The translations under genes and the position numbers were made by a program. Below, piece by piece: positions 1 through 7,487 of a DNA stretch of 12,497 nt. The notes below the pieces were generated by a model, which worked only from the letters and a program-made list of their open reading frames with translations, had not been told where the DNA came from and searched no databases. Numbering within the stretch: position 1 is the stretch's first letter; the number at the start of each line of letters is the position of its first letter. This DNA is from Candidatus Solincola tengchongensis (GTDB lineage Bacteria > Actinomycetota > Geothermincolia > Geothermincolales > RBG-13-55-18), in NCBI GenBank assembly GCA_015711895.1, contig JACVJH010000376.1, positions 1 to 12,497 on the forward strand, read 5' to 3'.

Positions 1-408
1 GTCCGTGGCACTAGTTTCAAGCTCGTTTTTCGAGCCGCAATCCATCTACCTGGTGTTTTATGTCCGGAGCGGGTCAAAATCGGGGGTTAACTGTTCAAGA
101 TGAGTTTAAAGATGCCGGTTCGCCGACTGCGACAGGCCTCCGGCCTACCCGACCCCTGGACCTCTTGGAGAAAAACGAAAGGCGACATGTGCAGCCCTTT
201 ATTAGCGGGACGTCTTAAACTCGGACGAGGGGAAGCGCGTCGAAGATGCCGCTTCGAGGCTTTCCACCGCTGGATCCCTTCCTCGCTGCGGGTCCGGGTT
301 GATATACAATGACTACGGCCCTTTCATGTCGGTTTCCCCGGGGAGAAGATCACGTCCGGGCTCGATCTCCTCGCTTTCGCGGCCCGTGCCTGTTGGAAGG
401 AGGTGAAG
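1..408. other. leader region without a recognisable gene
   Basis: No convincing gene is seen here. The short open frames have arginine/proline-rich translations typical of GC-rich noncoding DNA. A small hairpin with a five-T loop (GCTCG, TTTTT, CGAGC) lies at 21-35. A -10-like TACAAT is at 305-310, about 100 bases before the lipoprotein start, but I see no matching -35, so promoter status is open. Confidence 0.5.
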
Positions 409-855
409 ATGAGCATTAAAGATCAAGTCCCCGTGGTGGCGGTTCGGACGGTCGTTTTCCTGGTCCTGGCCTCTCTGACCCTCTCGGCCCTCGCCTGTGG
501 TTCCCGGCCGGGAGGGAACCCGCCTTCCGGCGACGGAAGCGGTAAGCCGCCGTCGGGTCCGGACATCAGGGGATACGTCACTCAGGTGGCGGTGCCCGCG
601 CCTCCGCCTCCTGGAGTGTCGGATGCCATGGTCGGAAAGGTCCTGGTGGAGGGGGAGCTGGAGGAGGACAAGAGCTACGACAGGGCCTGGGTGACGGTGA
701 TGCCGGAGACGCGCATCTACCGCGCTTCGGACGGGAGCAGCGCGTACTTCAACGACCTCCAGAAGGGGATCAAAGTGGAGGTGTTTTTCACTGGCCCGGT
801 CATGGAGTCCTACCCCGTCCAGGCCACCGCGTCGGAGATCCGCATTCTGGATTGA
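409..855 (+). CDS. small lipoprotein, DUF3221/YobA-like
   Basis: Predicted secreted lipoprotein of 148 residues. The N-terminus has one basic residue (R13), a hydrophobic stretch at about 14-29 and the lipobox-like SALAC with Cys30; the -3 position is Ala rather than the usual Leu, so the lipobox is slightly off consensus. A Gly/Pro/Ser-rich linker (31-50) leads to a compact domain starting IRGYVTQV, with VEGELEEDKSYDRAWVTV in the middle and FFTGPVMESYPVQATASEI near the end. From memory this pattern matches the DUF3221 (YobA-like) family, whose function is not established. An in-frame GTG lies two codons upstream (403), but AGGAGG at 398-403 overlaps it and sits five bases from ATG 409, so ATG 409 was chosen. 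The gene is followed by small hairpins and then by the broken propeller gene on the same strand. Confidence 0.8.
   Translation: MSIKDQVPVVAVRTVVFLVLASLTLSALACGSRPGGNPPSGDGSGKPPSGPDIRGYVTQVAVPAPPPPGVSDAMVGKVLVEGELEEDKSYDRAWVTVMPETRIYRASDGSSAYFNDLQKGIKVEVFFTGPVMESYPVQATASEIRILD
409..855 (+). other. DUF3221-like domain region of the lipoprotein
   Basis: The part of the protein from about residue 50 to the end is the conserved domain. The N-terminal third is signal peptide plus low-complexity tether, consistent with a small globular domain held at the outer face of the cytoplasmic membrane. The family match is by eye and was not searched. Confidence 0.5.
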
Positions 856-913
856 AATGGTTGCCCCGGCGTGCGCGCGATCATACTCCGGGATACTCCG
901 GAGAGCGGCCCAC

Positions 914-966
914 CCACCGGATACGGTGGAGTGAAAGGCACAGATCCAGGGCCGCGCCTTCCCTGG
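914..966 (+). terminator. two tandem small hairpins, possible weak terminator
   Basis: Two perfect 6-bp inverted repeats lie 60-110 bases after the lipoprotein stop: CCACCG/CGGTGG (914-919 and 924-929, loop GATA) and CCAGGG/CCCTGG (946-951 and 961-966, 9-base loop). Neither is followed by a T run, so intrinsic termination is uncertain. The rest of 856-1191 shows no gene. Confidence 0.25.
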
Positions 967-1191
967 GCTTAAACGCTGGTATGTGAGTTCGAGGCGGGAG
1001 GGACGATGGAGGATGGCCGGTGGTTGCCGCTTTATTCTCCAAGCCTCAGTCCGAAACCAAACGGATCTTCCCGCCGGCGGCCTGGACCGAGGACGGCGTG
1101 AAACATAATGGGTCGGGGGAGGCTTGTACGCATGGATGAAGGAACGCCTTTTGGGGACAGGGATTCTCGTATATACGAAGGATCTCGGGCC

Positions 1192-2399
1192 GTGCAAAGT
1201 TTTCGGCGCAAACCCTTTTCGTCCTTCGCGCTGCCCTTTATCCTCTTCGCTTGCCTTGTCGCTTCCTCCTGCGGCGGGGTAGCGGAAAGCCCTGTCCCTC
1301 GCGCGGGGGACATCGTGTGGGCGAAAGAGCTGGGTTCCTCCCTACAGGAAAGGGGCTATTGCGTTAAGTCAGTCCCGGACGGGGGTATGTCGTTCTGGGG
1401 GACCGATGTCAGCCGGGTTCGGAGAAGACCGACCTCTACCTGGTGAAGACGGACGGAGAAGGGCAAGCCGTCTGGGAGAGGACCTTCGGCGGTGAGGGAT
1501 GGGATAGGAGGTATTCGATGGCGCTCACCGCCGACGGCGGGTATCTTCTTGCCGGAGACACCGACTCCTCCTGGGCCGGCCTGTGCGATGTTTATCTGGT
1601 GAAGGTGGATGCGGACGGAAACCAGTTGTGGTCGGAGACTTACGGGGGGAGCGGGTACGACTGGGCCTATTCCGTGCAGGAGACCACGGATGGCAGCTTT
1701 CTCCTGGCGGGCCAGACGGAATCCCTCGGGTCGCCCTCCGGAATATATCTGCTGAAAACCGATGCCCAGGGGACATTGCTCTGGCAGAAGAAGGTAAACC
1801 TTGGGGGGACCTCACTGGCCAACGGCGTGGAAGCGGCCCCGGATGGGGGCTATGTCCTTTGCGGCTGGGTCGTGAGGCAAGGAAAGAAGGATATGGACGC
1901 CTGCCTGGTAAAAGTTGACAGAGACGGGAATGTCCTCTGGCAGAGGTTTTTCGGGGGAGGCGGGGACGACTGGTGGTCCTCCGTCAAGGCGGTCCCCGGA
2001 GGGGGATATGTGCTCGCGGGAGGAACCACCTCCAGGGGGTCGGGAAAGCACGATGCCTAGCTGGTCATGACGGATGAGCAGGGGGAGCTCTTGTGGGAAA
2101 GGACTTTTGGCGGTGAGGGGGACGACTACGCCCATGGAGTCTGCGTGTTGGAGGGCGGAGGTTTCGCGCTCGCCGGGAGCCTCTGGTCGGCGGCCTCCGG
2201 CGATGATGCGTACCTGGCGATAACCGACGAAGAAGGGAATGCTCTGCTGGAGAGGACGTACGGAGGCGGGGGCGGAGACTGGGCTTATTCCGTCATCCCC
2301 GCTGCTGATGGAGGCCTGATCCTCGTCGGGGGATGTGCCTTGGCCCCCGACAGGGGGGAGGACGTGTTCCTGCTCAAGGTGTCCGGTATGGAGGGTTGA
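1192..2399 (+). pseudogene. broken seven-unit beta-propeller lipoprotein
   Basis: Reading three open segments as one gene gives a lipoprotein (signal FALPFILFACLVASSC) followed by a 51-52-residue tandem repeat of pattern D-x-YLVK-x-D-x-DGN-x-LW-x-x-TYGG...DGGYLLAG. Later units begin at 1431, 1587, 1740, 1896, 2052, 2205 and 2361. The partial first unit (IVWAKELG...) and the final strand (DVFLLKV) complement each other, as in a ring-closing propeller. Two lesions are visible. At the five-G run 1381-1385 the frame slips by one base: upstream reads VPDGG and downstream continues YVVLGD in another frame. At 2058-2060 a TAG replaces the Tyr of the DAYLVK motif. The start is uncertain: GTG 1192 has AAGGA upstream and gives a normal lipoprotein n-region, while ATG 1132 has GGGGGAGG upstream but adds an acidic leader. 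The homologues are bacterial surface propeller proteins of unknown ligand. A sequencing error in the G run is possible; the TAG would be a second, independent event. Confidence 0.8.
1431..2378 (+). repeat. 51-52-residue propeller repeats (153/156 bp)
   Basis: The spacing of the D-x-YLVK motif is 156, 153, 156, 156, 153 and 156 bases, so the unit length is almost invariant. Each unit carries an aromatic/GG turn (for example ERTFGGEG, SETYGGSG, ERTYGGGG), a DW or DD pair, and a GGY(L/V)LAG strand. The units differ in sequence, so this is an old protein repeat and not a recent DNA expansion. Confidence 0.85.
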
Positions 2400-3081
2400 T
2401 TTCCTTTGTCCCTTGTATCACCACGAACTCCTGCCGGCGATCTATACCATCCGGCCTTCAGGGTAGGGGCTTCCCTGCGGGCGATCTTTCCATCATGAGG
2501 GATTTCCGCCGATCCAGGAGGACTTACTCGATCTGACGCATCCGTATCTCCTCCGCGGCAGAATAACCTGCAGGGGCCGCACCGCTGCCGCGAAGGCCTT
2601 GATGAAGACCGCGCCTGCCCGGACATCCCCGAGTTCATTCCACCGAGGCCTCGATCCACGGTGAGGGCTTCGTGACCTTGGGAGGTAACCGACTTAACGA
2701 AAGGAGGGGAACCGCGAGCCCTCCCCTCCACAGAGGGCTAGGGTCCTTCTCCGTCCGCGCATTGCGGTCCTGGGACGGCAGCCCGGGGATGGAGGGCGCT
2801 TGGTCTTGGTAGCCGGGAGGAGGTGTGAGGGTGACCTGACAACTCGTCGCTCTACCCTTCGTCGCGGAGTTTCGGGAGCCTGGCCACCCTCTTCTCCGGG
2901 ATTCCATTAGGGAGGGGCGGGGAAGGCCACTCCCGCGCAGGGGTAGACGAGGCGGTGCCCGCTTTGCCCTTGGGCATCCCGTTCGGGAAGAGCGTGGCGA
3001 CTGAGATCTCGATGGCCATCGGGCACGCCAAAGGTTTGTGTGGATTTGTGCGAAAGCGCGTCGGCACGATGCGGACAAAGA
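2400..3081. other. intergenic region, no gene seen
   Basis: This stretch of about 680 bases follows the broken propeller gene and ends at the terminator of the convergent minus-strand unit. Open frames exist on both strands, but their translations lack family motifs, good ribosome sites and normal composition. It may be decayed coding DNA next to the pseudogene; nothing in it identifies a parent gene. Confidence 0.5.
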
Positions 3082-3109
3082 GAAAGGGCGCCCGCCGGGG
3101 CGCCCTTTC
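3082..3109 (-). terminator. strong hairpin terminator of the repeat-protein unit
   Basis: A perfect 12-bp stem (GAAAGGGCGCCC at 3082-3093, GGGCGCCCTTTC at 3098-3109) encloses a 4-base loop. It lies 15 bases beyond the stop of the minus-strand gene. Read on the minus strand, the stem runs into CCCTTTCTCTTTG, a broken T tract, which fits an intrinsic terminator for that unit. Confidence 0.75.
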
Positions 3110-3124
3110 CGATCGTCGCTCCGA

Positions 3125-5227
3125 TTAGGCAGCGGCGCGGCGGGAGAGCATGATCCCCCCGCCCACCAGTATGAGGGCGAAGATGATGGAGAGCACGATG
3201 GCCACGATCCAGCTGGCCTTGGAACCGGCCTTGTAGTTGTATGTGGGCTTGGCCTGGTAGACGAAGCGCACCTGGTTGGTGGCGTCCTCGGCGCGGCCCA
3301 GCAGGTGGTCGAACTCCTCGGCGCGTTTGGCGATGGCCTTCAGCTCCGCCTCCGTGGTGTTGAGCATCACCAGGTTCTTGTACAGCCCGTCCACCATCTG
3401 CTGCGTGCCGCCCCCCACCTGGGTGAGGCCCTCCTTGATGGCGTTGGTGCCGTAGAGCAGGGTGTCCGGCGTCCCGGCGCTGCCCAGTCCGGCTATGGCG
3501 TCGGCAAGCCCCGCGGAAAGCAACTCCAGGCCCTCCAGGAGGCCGGGGTTGTTCGGGTCGCCCGTGGACATCCCCGCCTTGAGCTGATGCAGGCCCCCTT
3601 GGATGGCGGCCATGGCGTAGAGCAAGGTGTTTTTGTCGTCCTCCGTGCCGATGCCCGCCTTCATGGCGTTCAATCCGTCGATCACTTTGTCCACCGCGTA
3701 CATTAAGGTCTTCGCCTGCGGGTCGCTGCTCTTGATCCCGTTCTGGATGGCCATGAGCCCGGCCATTACCAGGTGCACCCCGTAGATCAGAGTCTTCTTG
3801 GTGTATTGATCGCCCACCCCTTTTATGATTCCCTCTGCGTAGCCCTGGATGGTGGCCTTTAGGACGGGGTCGGTTATCCCCTCCGCCGCTGCGAATATGA
3901 GCTGCGCTACCTGTTTGATACCCGGTTTGGGCACGCCGGAGGGGTTGTCCAACCCGAGCTCCAGTGAGCGCATCCCGAAAAGGAGCGTCTCGTCGGTATC
4001 CGTGTCGCCTATCCCTTCGTATATCCCCTCAAGGCCTTCCTTCATGGCGTTCATGGCGTAGAGCAGGGTCTCGTCTTCGGTCTTCGAACCTATCCCCGCC
4101 AGCATTCCGTACAGCCCGCCGATCACCGCGTTCGCGGCATAGAGGAGGGTTTGGGGGGTTCTCTCCGAGCCGATGCCTGCCGCCGCCTCTTCCACACCCG
4201 GGATCATCGCGGAGTCTATGTTGGACTTGGCGTACGGCAGGCCCTCCTGGGCGTCGGCCATCTGCTTCAGGCCGTTATCTACTGCGGTGATACCGTAGAG
4301 AAGGGTATCCTCCTTGGAGGGGTCCCCTACACCCTCGTTGATCTGCTTGACGCCCCCGTAGAGCTGTTCCAGTCCGGCCTTGAAGAGGGCTGTGGGATCC
4401 ACCTGGTTGGTCTCCGGGAAGACGAAGGCCACGGCCAGGGTCAGGGGCGGGAGCTGGAAGTCCTTCACGTCGGCCTTGATCCAGATGGTATGGCTTTCCT
4501 CAGTGGCCGGCGGGAAGAGGGGGATGCTCCACCCCACGTTGTAGAAATCGGGCATGGGCACAACGAGCCCCGTGGGGTCCGCCTCCAGGTTGTAGAATAT
4601 GCGGTTGTCGAAGTACCAGTCGTAGGGCTGGATGACCAGGGGGAGGTAGGTCTCCACCTCGGTCTCCTTCAATTCTCCTGTGTCCGGGTCCTTGTACTCC
4701 ACGCGGGTCTTCTCCTTGCTGGTGTTCTTGAAGGTCACCTCCATCTCGAAGCGCCCGCTCTTTCCGGTGATCTCGTCACGGTCGGTGACCGGCACCCCGT
4801 CGAACTTGTACTTGAAGCGCACGTCGAGGGGGATGCGGGTCCTGGCTTCCTCCACCATGGCCTCGGAGAGCTTGGTGGCGGCGATGTAGCTGGCGTTGTC
4901 CTTGGACTTCAGCCCCTCCCAGACAAGGTAATCGCCCTCCACCTTGGGCTTCTTGAAGCCCTTCACCCCCTGCCACCCGGTATTCTCACCGAAGGCTTTC
5001 TTCTCCCGGACGTCGAAGGTCCCGTCGCCCTTGAGGGATAGGATCTCAAAGACCTGCACCTCCTCGATCTCCCCGGACCAGTCCATGGTGCAGAAGACGA
5101 ACTCCGAGTCCACCACTTCCTTCTTGCCCGTTTTCTCCGTGGTGGCCCCCGCGGGTATCGCTGTGGTCAGGGCGATCACCATGCCCAGGGAGAGCAGCAG
5201 GACTAGAGTCTTCTTTGTGCGTCTCAT
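3125..5227 (-). CDS. secreted, C-terminally anchored 27-residue-repeat protein
   Basis: A 700-residue protein of unknown function. Visible parts, numbered from ATG 5227: a signal peptide (MRRTKKTLVLLLSLGMV, cleavage probably near residue 28); an N-terminal ectodomain to about residue 275, rich in beta-type sequence; a repeat region (about 285-620); a short helical stretch; and one TM helix (about 670-693, WIVAIVLSIIFALILVGGG) with a basic SRR tail. It therefore probably sits outside the membrane, anchored at its C-terminus. The repeat core TL(L/I/M)(Y/F)(A/G) occurs at residues 308, 360, 387, 414, 479, 507, 534 and 589. Several units are exactly 27 residues, ending GL-x-x-(M/I)-x-x-GIG. The helix-and-glycine pattern recalls the ectodomains of YhgE/Pip-type proteins, a loose analogy only. 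A GTG lies three codons upstream (5236), but AGGAGG at 5236-5241 is eight bases from ATG 5227, which decides the start. The gene starts 12 bases after the upstream DUF1097-like gene, so the two are almost certainly cotranscribed. Confidence 0.85.
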   Translation of the reverse strand: MRRTKKTLVLLLSLGMVIALTTAIPAGATTEKTGKKEVVDSEFVFCTMDWSGEIEEVQVFEILSLKGDGTFDVREKKAFGENTGWQGVKGFKKPKVEGDYLVWEGLKSKDNASYIAATKLSEAMVEEARTRIPLDVRFKYKFDGVPVTDRDEITGKSGRFEMEVTFKNTSKEKTRVEYKDPDTGELKETEVETYLPLVIQPYDWYFDNRIFYNLEADPTGLVVPMPDFYNVGWSIPLFPPATEESHTIWIKADVKDFQLPPLTLAVAFVFPETNQVDPTALFKAGLEQLYGGVKQINEGVGDPSKEDTLLYGITAVDNGLKQMADAQEGLPYAKSNIDSAMIPGVEEAAAGIGSERTPQTLLYAANAVIGGLYGMLAGIGSKTEDETLLYAMNAMKEGLEGIYEGIGDTDTDETLLFGMRSLELGLDNPSGVPKPGIKQVAQLIFAAAEGITDPVLKATIQGYAEGIIKGVGDQYTKKTLIYGVHLVMAGLMAIQNGIKSSDPQAKTLMYAVDKVIDGLNAMKAGIGTEDDKNTLLYAMAAIQGGLHQLKAGMSTGDPNNPGLLEGLELLSAGLADAIAGLGSAGTPDTLLYGTNAIKEGLTQVGGGTQQMVDGLYKNLVMLNTTEAELKAIAKRAEEFDHLLGRAEDATNQVRFVYQAKPTYNYKAGSKASWIVAIVLSIIFALILVGGGIMLSRRAAA
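3453..4306 (-). repeat. 27-residue TLLY/GIG protein repeats
   Basis: Eight recognisable TLLY-type cores are spaced 52, 27, 27, 65, 28, 27 and 55 residues apart, close to multiples of 27. This suggests about eleven units, three of which have lost the core motif. The consensus by eye is TLLYA-x-x-A-(V/M/I)-x-x-GL-x-x-(M/I)-x-x-GIG, followed by five to seven polar residues. Coordinates are approximate and run from the first to the last core. Confidence 0.7.
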
Positions 5228-5239
5228 CCCCGCCACCTC

Positions 5240-5794
5240 CTACTCGCTACCGGTCCCCGACGTCTCCACCGCCTCTTTGCGGCGCGGGGAGATGATCAGG
5301 GCGTCAAGCACCGCGGCCAGGAGCATACCGAAGAGGAGGGATAGAACGGTCCCGAAGAGGGTGGTAATCGCTCTGGGTAGGGCTTCCACGGGCTTTTCCA
5401 TGAGAAGGTAGTCGAACCTGGAAACCGCTCCCAGGAAAACGCCCCAGCCCACCAGGTACATGGGGAGCATCTCCCGCATCTTGGGTATGGACACCAGGAC
5501 GGCGATGAGGATGAAGATGGCCCCGGCGATGGCCACCGAGAGCCCGTAGTAGAGCGGGAAGACCAGCATGTAGAGGACGAAGCTGAGCAGTCCCGCCAGC
5601 ACTCCCAGCACCGATCCCAGGGTCATCCAGGGAAGGGAGCGCATGAGTGCCGGCCCGTAGGCCATGCATACCCCGAAGGCCACCAGCGCCGCCCAGTAAG
5701 CCTTGGCACCCAGCCAGTCGAAGAGCCAGATCCAGAAGAAGGTCACCACCGCCAGCACCACGGCCAGGATGGCGTTGCGTTTGACGTTTTCCAT
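5240..5794 (-). CDS. six-TM membrane protein, DUF1097-like
   Basis: Integral membrane protein of 184 residues with six likely TM helices (about 7-28, 31-50, 57-80, 83-103, 110-126 and 142-167), short loops and a polar C-terminal tail (SPRRKEAVETSGTGSE). Size, topology and small-residue content resemble DUF1097 proteins, a family of unknown function. The match is from memory and moderate. ATG 5794 is preceded by GAGGGGGGG (5800-5808) five bases upstream. It is the first gene of a two-gene minus-strand unit, and the AGGAGG of the next gene overlaps this gene's TAG, so translational coupling is likely. The pairing suggests that this protein and the repeat ectodomain protein work together at the membrane. 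No catalytic motif is visible in either. Confidence 0.75.
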   Translation of the reverse strand: MENVKRNAILAVVLAVVTFFWIWLFDWLGAKAYWAALVAFGVCMAYGPALMRSLPWMTLGSVLGVLAGLLSFVLYMLVFPLYYGLSVAIAGAIFILIAVLVSIPKMREMLPMYLVGWGVFLGAVSRFDYLLMEKPVEALPRAITTLFGTVLSLLFGMLLAAVLDALIISPRRKEAVETSGTGSE

Positions 5795-6195
5795 ACCTAC
5801 CCCCCCTCAGTTACGCGACGGACCGCCGACCCGCTCTTGATGGAATTATGCTCAACCGCTGCGATGGAGATGAAAGTCCGTGGACCGCGATGGTGCATCA
5901 CCTCCTCCAGCCGAGCCTCTCCCCGCTTTACTCCATTATTGACCAAACCTGGCTTGTTAAGCAACACAAAGGGGCCTCAAATGTATCCTTTTCGGCCGTT
6001 TTCATGCCTTCCACGCAAATTTTTTCCACTTCCACCGCCTATTTACCTTCCCTTCATCCGCCCTCTACTTCGCCATCCCCTGCACGGAGTGTTGTCGAGT
6101 AAGCCGCTCACGGATCTACCGATCTTCATCCCGCTTCCCTCCGCCGGCCTCCGCAGGTGTGGCTGTCGGTGAAAGGATTAAGAATCGGCGGACCT
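5795..6195. other. intergenic region, no gene seen
   Basis: About 400 bases between the aldolase stop and the start of the DUF1097-like gene, both on the minus strand. It contains a less GC-rich part (about 5930-6060) suited to a promoter for the downstream unit, but I could not find a convincing -35/-10 pair. No clear terminator for the aldolase was found. Confidence 0.45.
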
Positions 6196-6846
6196 TCATC
6201 CTCCCTTCCCCTTCATCATCCTCCGCAGGGCGAGGAGGTTGGCCTTGGGTTCGGGCGGAAGTTCCCTGGCCCCGCCCAGTATCTGAGAGTAAAGGGTGAC
6301 GGCGGCGCAGAACTCGAGGGTCTCCAGGCGGTGGTAGGCCTGTTCCACGTCGCTTCCCCAACAGAGCGCCCCGTGGTTCTCGAGGAGCACCGCGTCGTGT
6401 TCGTCCAGATAGGGAACGACCGCCTCGGCCAGCTCCGGGCTCCCCGGCGGACGGAAGGGCACTAGGGGCACCTCGCCGAGGAAAATCACCGCCTCCGGAA
6501 TGAGGTGCAGGTCCAGAGGCTTCCCGGCAACGGCGAAGGCCGTGGCCAGTGGAGGATGGGCGTGCACCACCCCCCCAATGTCCGCTCTTTCCCGGTATAT
6601 CCGCAGGTGCATGGGGGTCTCCGTGGTGGGGTGGCCCTCGCCGCGCAGGACCTTGCCCTCCAGGTCCACGGCGAGGATCTGCTCCGAGCGCATGAAACCC
6701 TTGCTCACCAGGGTGGGGGTGATGAGGACCGTTTCCTCGTCCAGACGGGCGGATATGTTGCCGGAATTGGCCGAAGCCATGCCCCTTTGCCAGATGCGGC
6801 GGCCTATATCGCATATCAGTTCCCGGAGATACGCCTCGTCGCCCAA
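6196..6846 (-). CDS. class II aldolase (L-fuculose-phosphate aldolase-like)
   Basis: Zinc-dependent class II aldolase/adducin-family protein of 216 residues, a normal full length. Cytoplasmic enzymes of this family cleave ketose phosphates such as fuculose-1-phosphate or related sugars into DHAP and an aldehyde; some act as epimerases or dehydratases. Visible motifs: the phosphate loop SANSGNISAR (25-34), the catalytic Glu in TTETPMH (Glu76), zinc ligands in HAHPP (His95, His97), and ENHG with His158. All key residues are present, so it should be active, but the substrate cannot be read from the sequence. The start is a TTG (6846) preceded by GAGGGGGAGGG; no in-frame ATG fits better. It follows the unknown gene at 6888-7364 by 41 bases on the same strand. 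No sugar kinase or isomerase is nearby, so the pathway is not identified. A methionine-salvage or 5-deoxyribose aldolase role is an alternative. Confidence 0.9.
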   Translation of the reverse strand: MGDEAYLRELICDIGRRIWQRGMASANSGNISARLDEETVLITPTLVSKGFMRSEQILAVDLEGKVLRGEGHPTTETPMHLRIYRERADIGGVVHAHPPLATAFAVAGKPLDLHLIPEAVIFLGEVPLVPFRPPGSPELAEAVVPYLDEHDAVLLENHGALCWGSDVEQAYHRLETLEFCAAVTLYSQILGGARELPPEPKANLLALRRMMKGKGG

Positions 6847-6887
6847 TTTCCCTCCCCCTCACGCCCCGTGCCCTTGAATCTAGGAGA

Positions 6888-7364
6888 TCAAAAGATCTTC
6901 TTCTCCCACCAGCGCTCCTTGCCACCCTCCCCTTTGCGGTAGGTGCGCACGTTTATCTTCTGCTTGGCCGCGGGAGTCTCAAGCGGTTGTTCCACCTCCA
7001 GAGGGTCTTCCATCTCCATCACTTTCTCCTCGTGGTGCAGCACGAGGGCACCCACCACCTTGATGGGAGAATCCTTCAATCGTCCCAGCATCTCTTCCCA
7101 TCCCTGCCGGGGGTTGCCCATGGCCTGATACACCTCCAAGAGATAGTCGGCGAAGACGAAGGCCAGGGGCTTCAGTTCCGCCTCGTAGAGTTCCCGGTCC
7201 TCGGGGGTGAACTCCTCGAAGGGCACGTCCATGAGGTTCAAGAGGTGTTGAGGCGCCTGCAGGCCCTTCTCTTCGAACTTACGCTCCAGCTTCCGGGTGA
7301 AGAAGCTTCGGTTCACCTTCCGCGGGCTTGACGTCTTGGGGGACTGTTCCGAGATCCCTTCCAC
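6888..7364 (-). CDS. unknown charged cytoplasmic protein upstream of aldolase
   Basis: I do not recognise this gene. It encodes about 158 residues with no signal peptide or TM segment. It has a basic N-terminal part (RKVNRSFFTRKLERKF, 15-30), an acidic helical middle (PFEEFTPEDRELYEAE and FADYLLEVYQAM), a short hydrophobic strand followed by HHEEK (IKVVGALVLHHEEK, 101-114), and a very basic Trp-containing tail (KERWWEKKIF). The same frame stays open far upstream, antisense to uppS, which is a GC-rich artefact. ATG 7412 is possible (174 residues), but it overlaps a minus-strand TATAAT, so transcription from that box would start inside the frame. GTG 7364 has GAGGTGA five bases upstream and is preferred. 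It is probably cotranscribed with the aldolase 41 bases downstream and divergent from uppS. Confidence 0.65.
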   Translation of the reverse strand: MEGISEQSPKTSSPRKVNRSFFTRKLERKFEEKGLQAPQHLLNLMDVPFEEFTPEDRELYEAELKPLAFVFADYLLEVYQAMGNPRQGWEEMLGRLKDSPIKVVGALVLHHEEKVMEMEDPLEVEQPLETPAAKQKINVRTYRKGEGGKERWWEKKIF

Positions 7365-7411
7365 TACTCTCACCTCGACCTTAACTTTTCCTCCCGTGCA
7401 GTTCACTTTCA

Positions 7412-7417
7412 TTATAT
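7412..7417 (-). promoter_or_regulatory. -10 box for the unknown gene/aldolase unit
   Basis: A perfect TATAAT on the minus strand, in a local AT-rich pocket upstream of the unknown gene. The region 18 bases upstream reads TTCAAG, a weak -35. It predicts a transcription start near 7405, downstream of ATG 7412, which supports the GTG 7364 start. Confidence 0.45.
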
Positions 7418-7447
7418 CGGAAGGATGCGCCTTACCTTGAACTGATT

Positions 7448-7453
7448 TATAAT
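7448..7453 (+). promoter_or_regulatory. -10 box for uppS
   Basis: A perfect TATAAT lies 34 bases before the TTG start of uppS, predicting a 5' leader of about 28 bases that includes the ribosome site GGGGAGGGG. No convincing -35 is visible at 16-18 bases. The box is 30 bases from a divergent TATAAT on the other strand, so the two promoters share their -35 region. Confidence 0.5.
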
Positions 7454-7487
7454 ACCTTTGCGCCGGACCTGATCGGGGAGGGGCGAT

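Noticed and set aside
21..35. Hairpin GCTCG-TTTTT-CGAGC as a terminator
   Set aside because: Only a 5-bp stem, with the T run in the loop instead of after it; expected by chance at this rate.
1381..1385. Programmed frameshifting or phase variation at the G run
   Set aside because: Five G is short for phase variation, no slippage-promoting structure was seen, and the gene has a second lesion. A simple indel or sequencing error is more economical.
2058..2060. TAG as a recoded amino acid (for example pyrrolysine)
   Set aside because: The site is a structural Tyr of a repeat, one base from TAC/TAT, and the same gene has an independent frameshift. The mini-H1 gene in this window uses TAG as a normal stop.
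2635..3078. Minus-strand open frame of 147 codons in the gap after the propeller pseudogene
   Set aside because: No ribosome site, no motif, Pro/Arg/Ser-rich translation, and it overlaps other equally weak frames. It may be decayed DNA, but it cannot be called a gene.
4151..5041. Plus-strand open frame of 296 codons across the repeat-protein gene
   Set aside because: It is a codon-phase shadow of the minus-strand gene: the translation is rich in Leu/Val/Gly/His without motifs, and there is no ribosome site.
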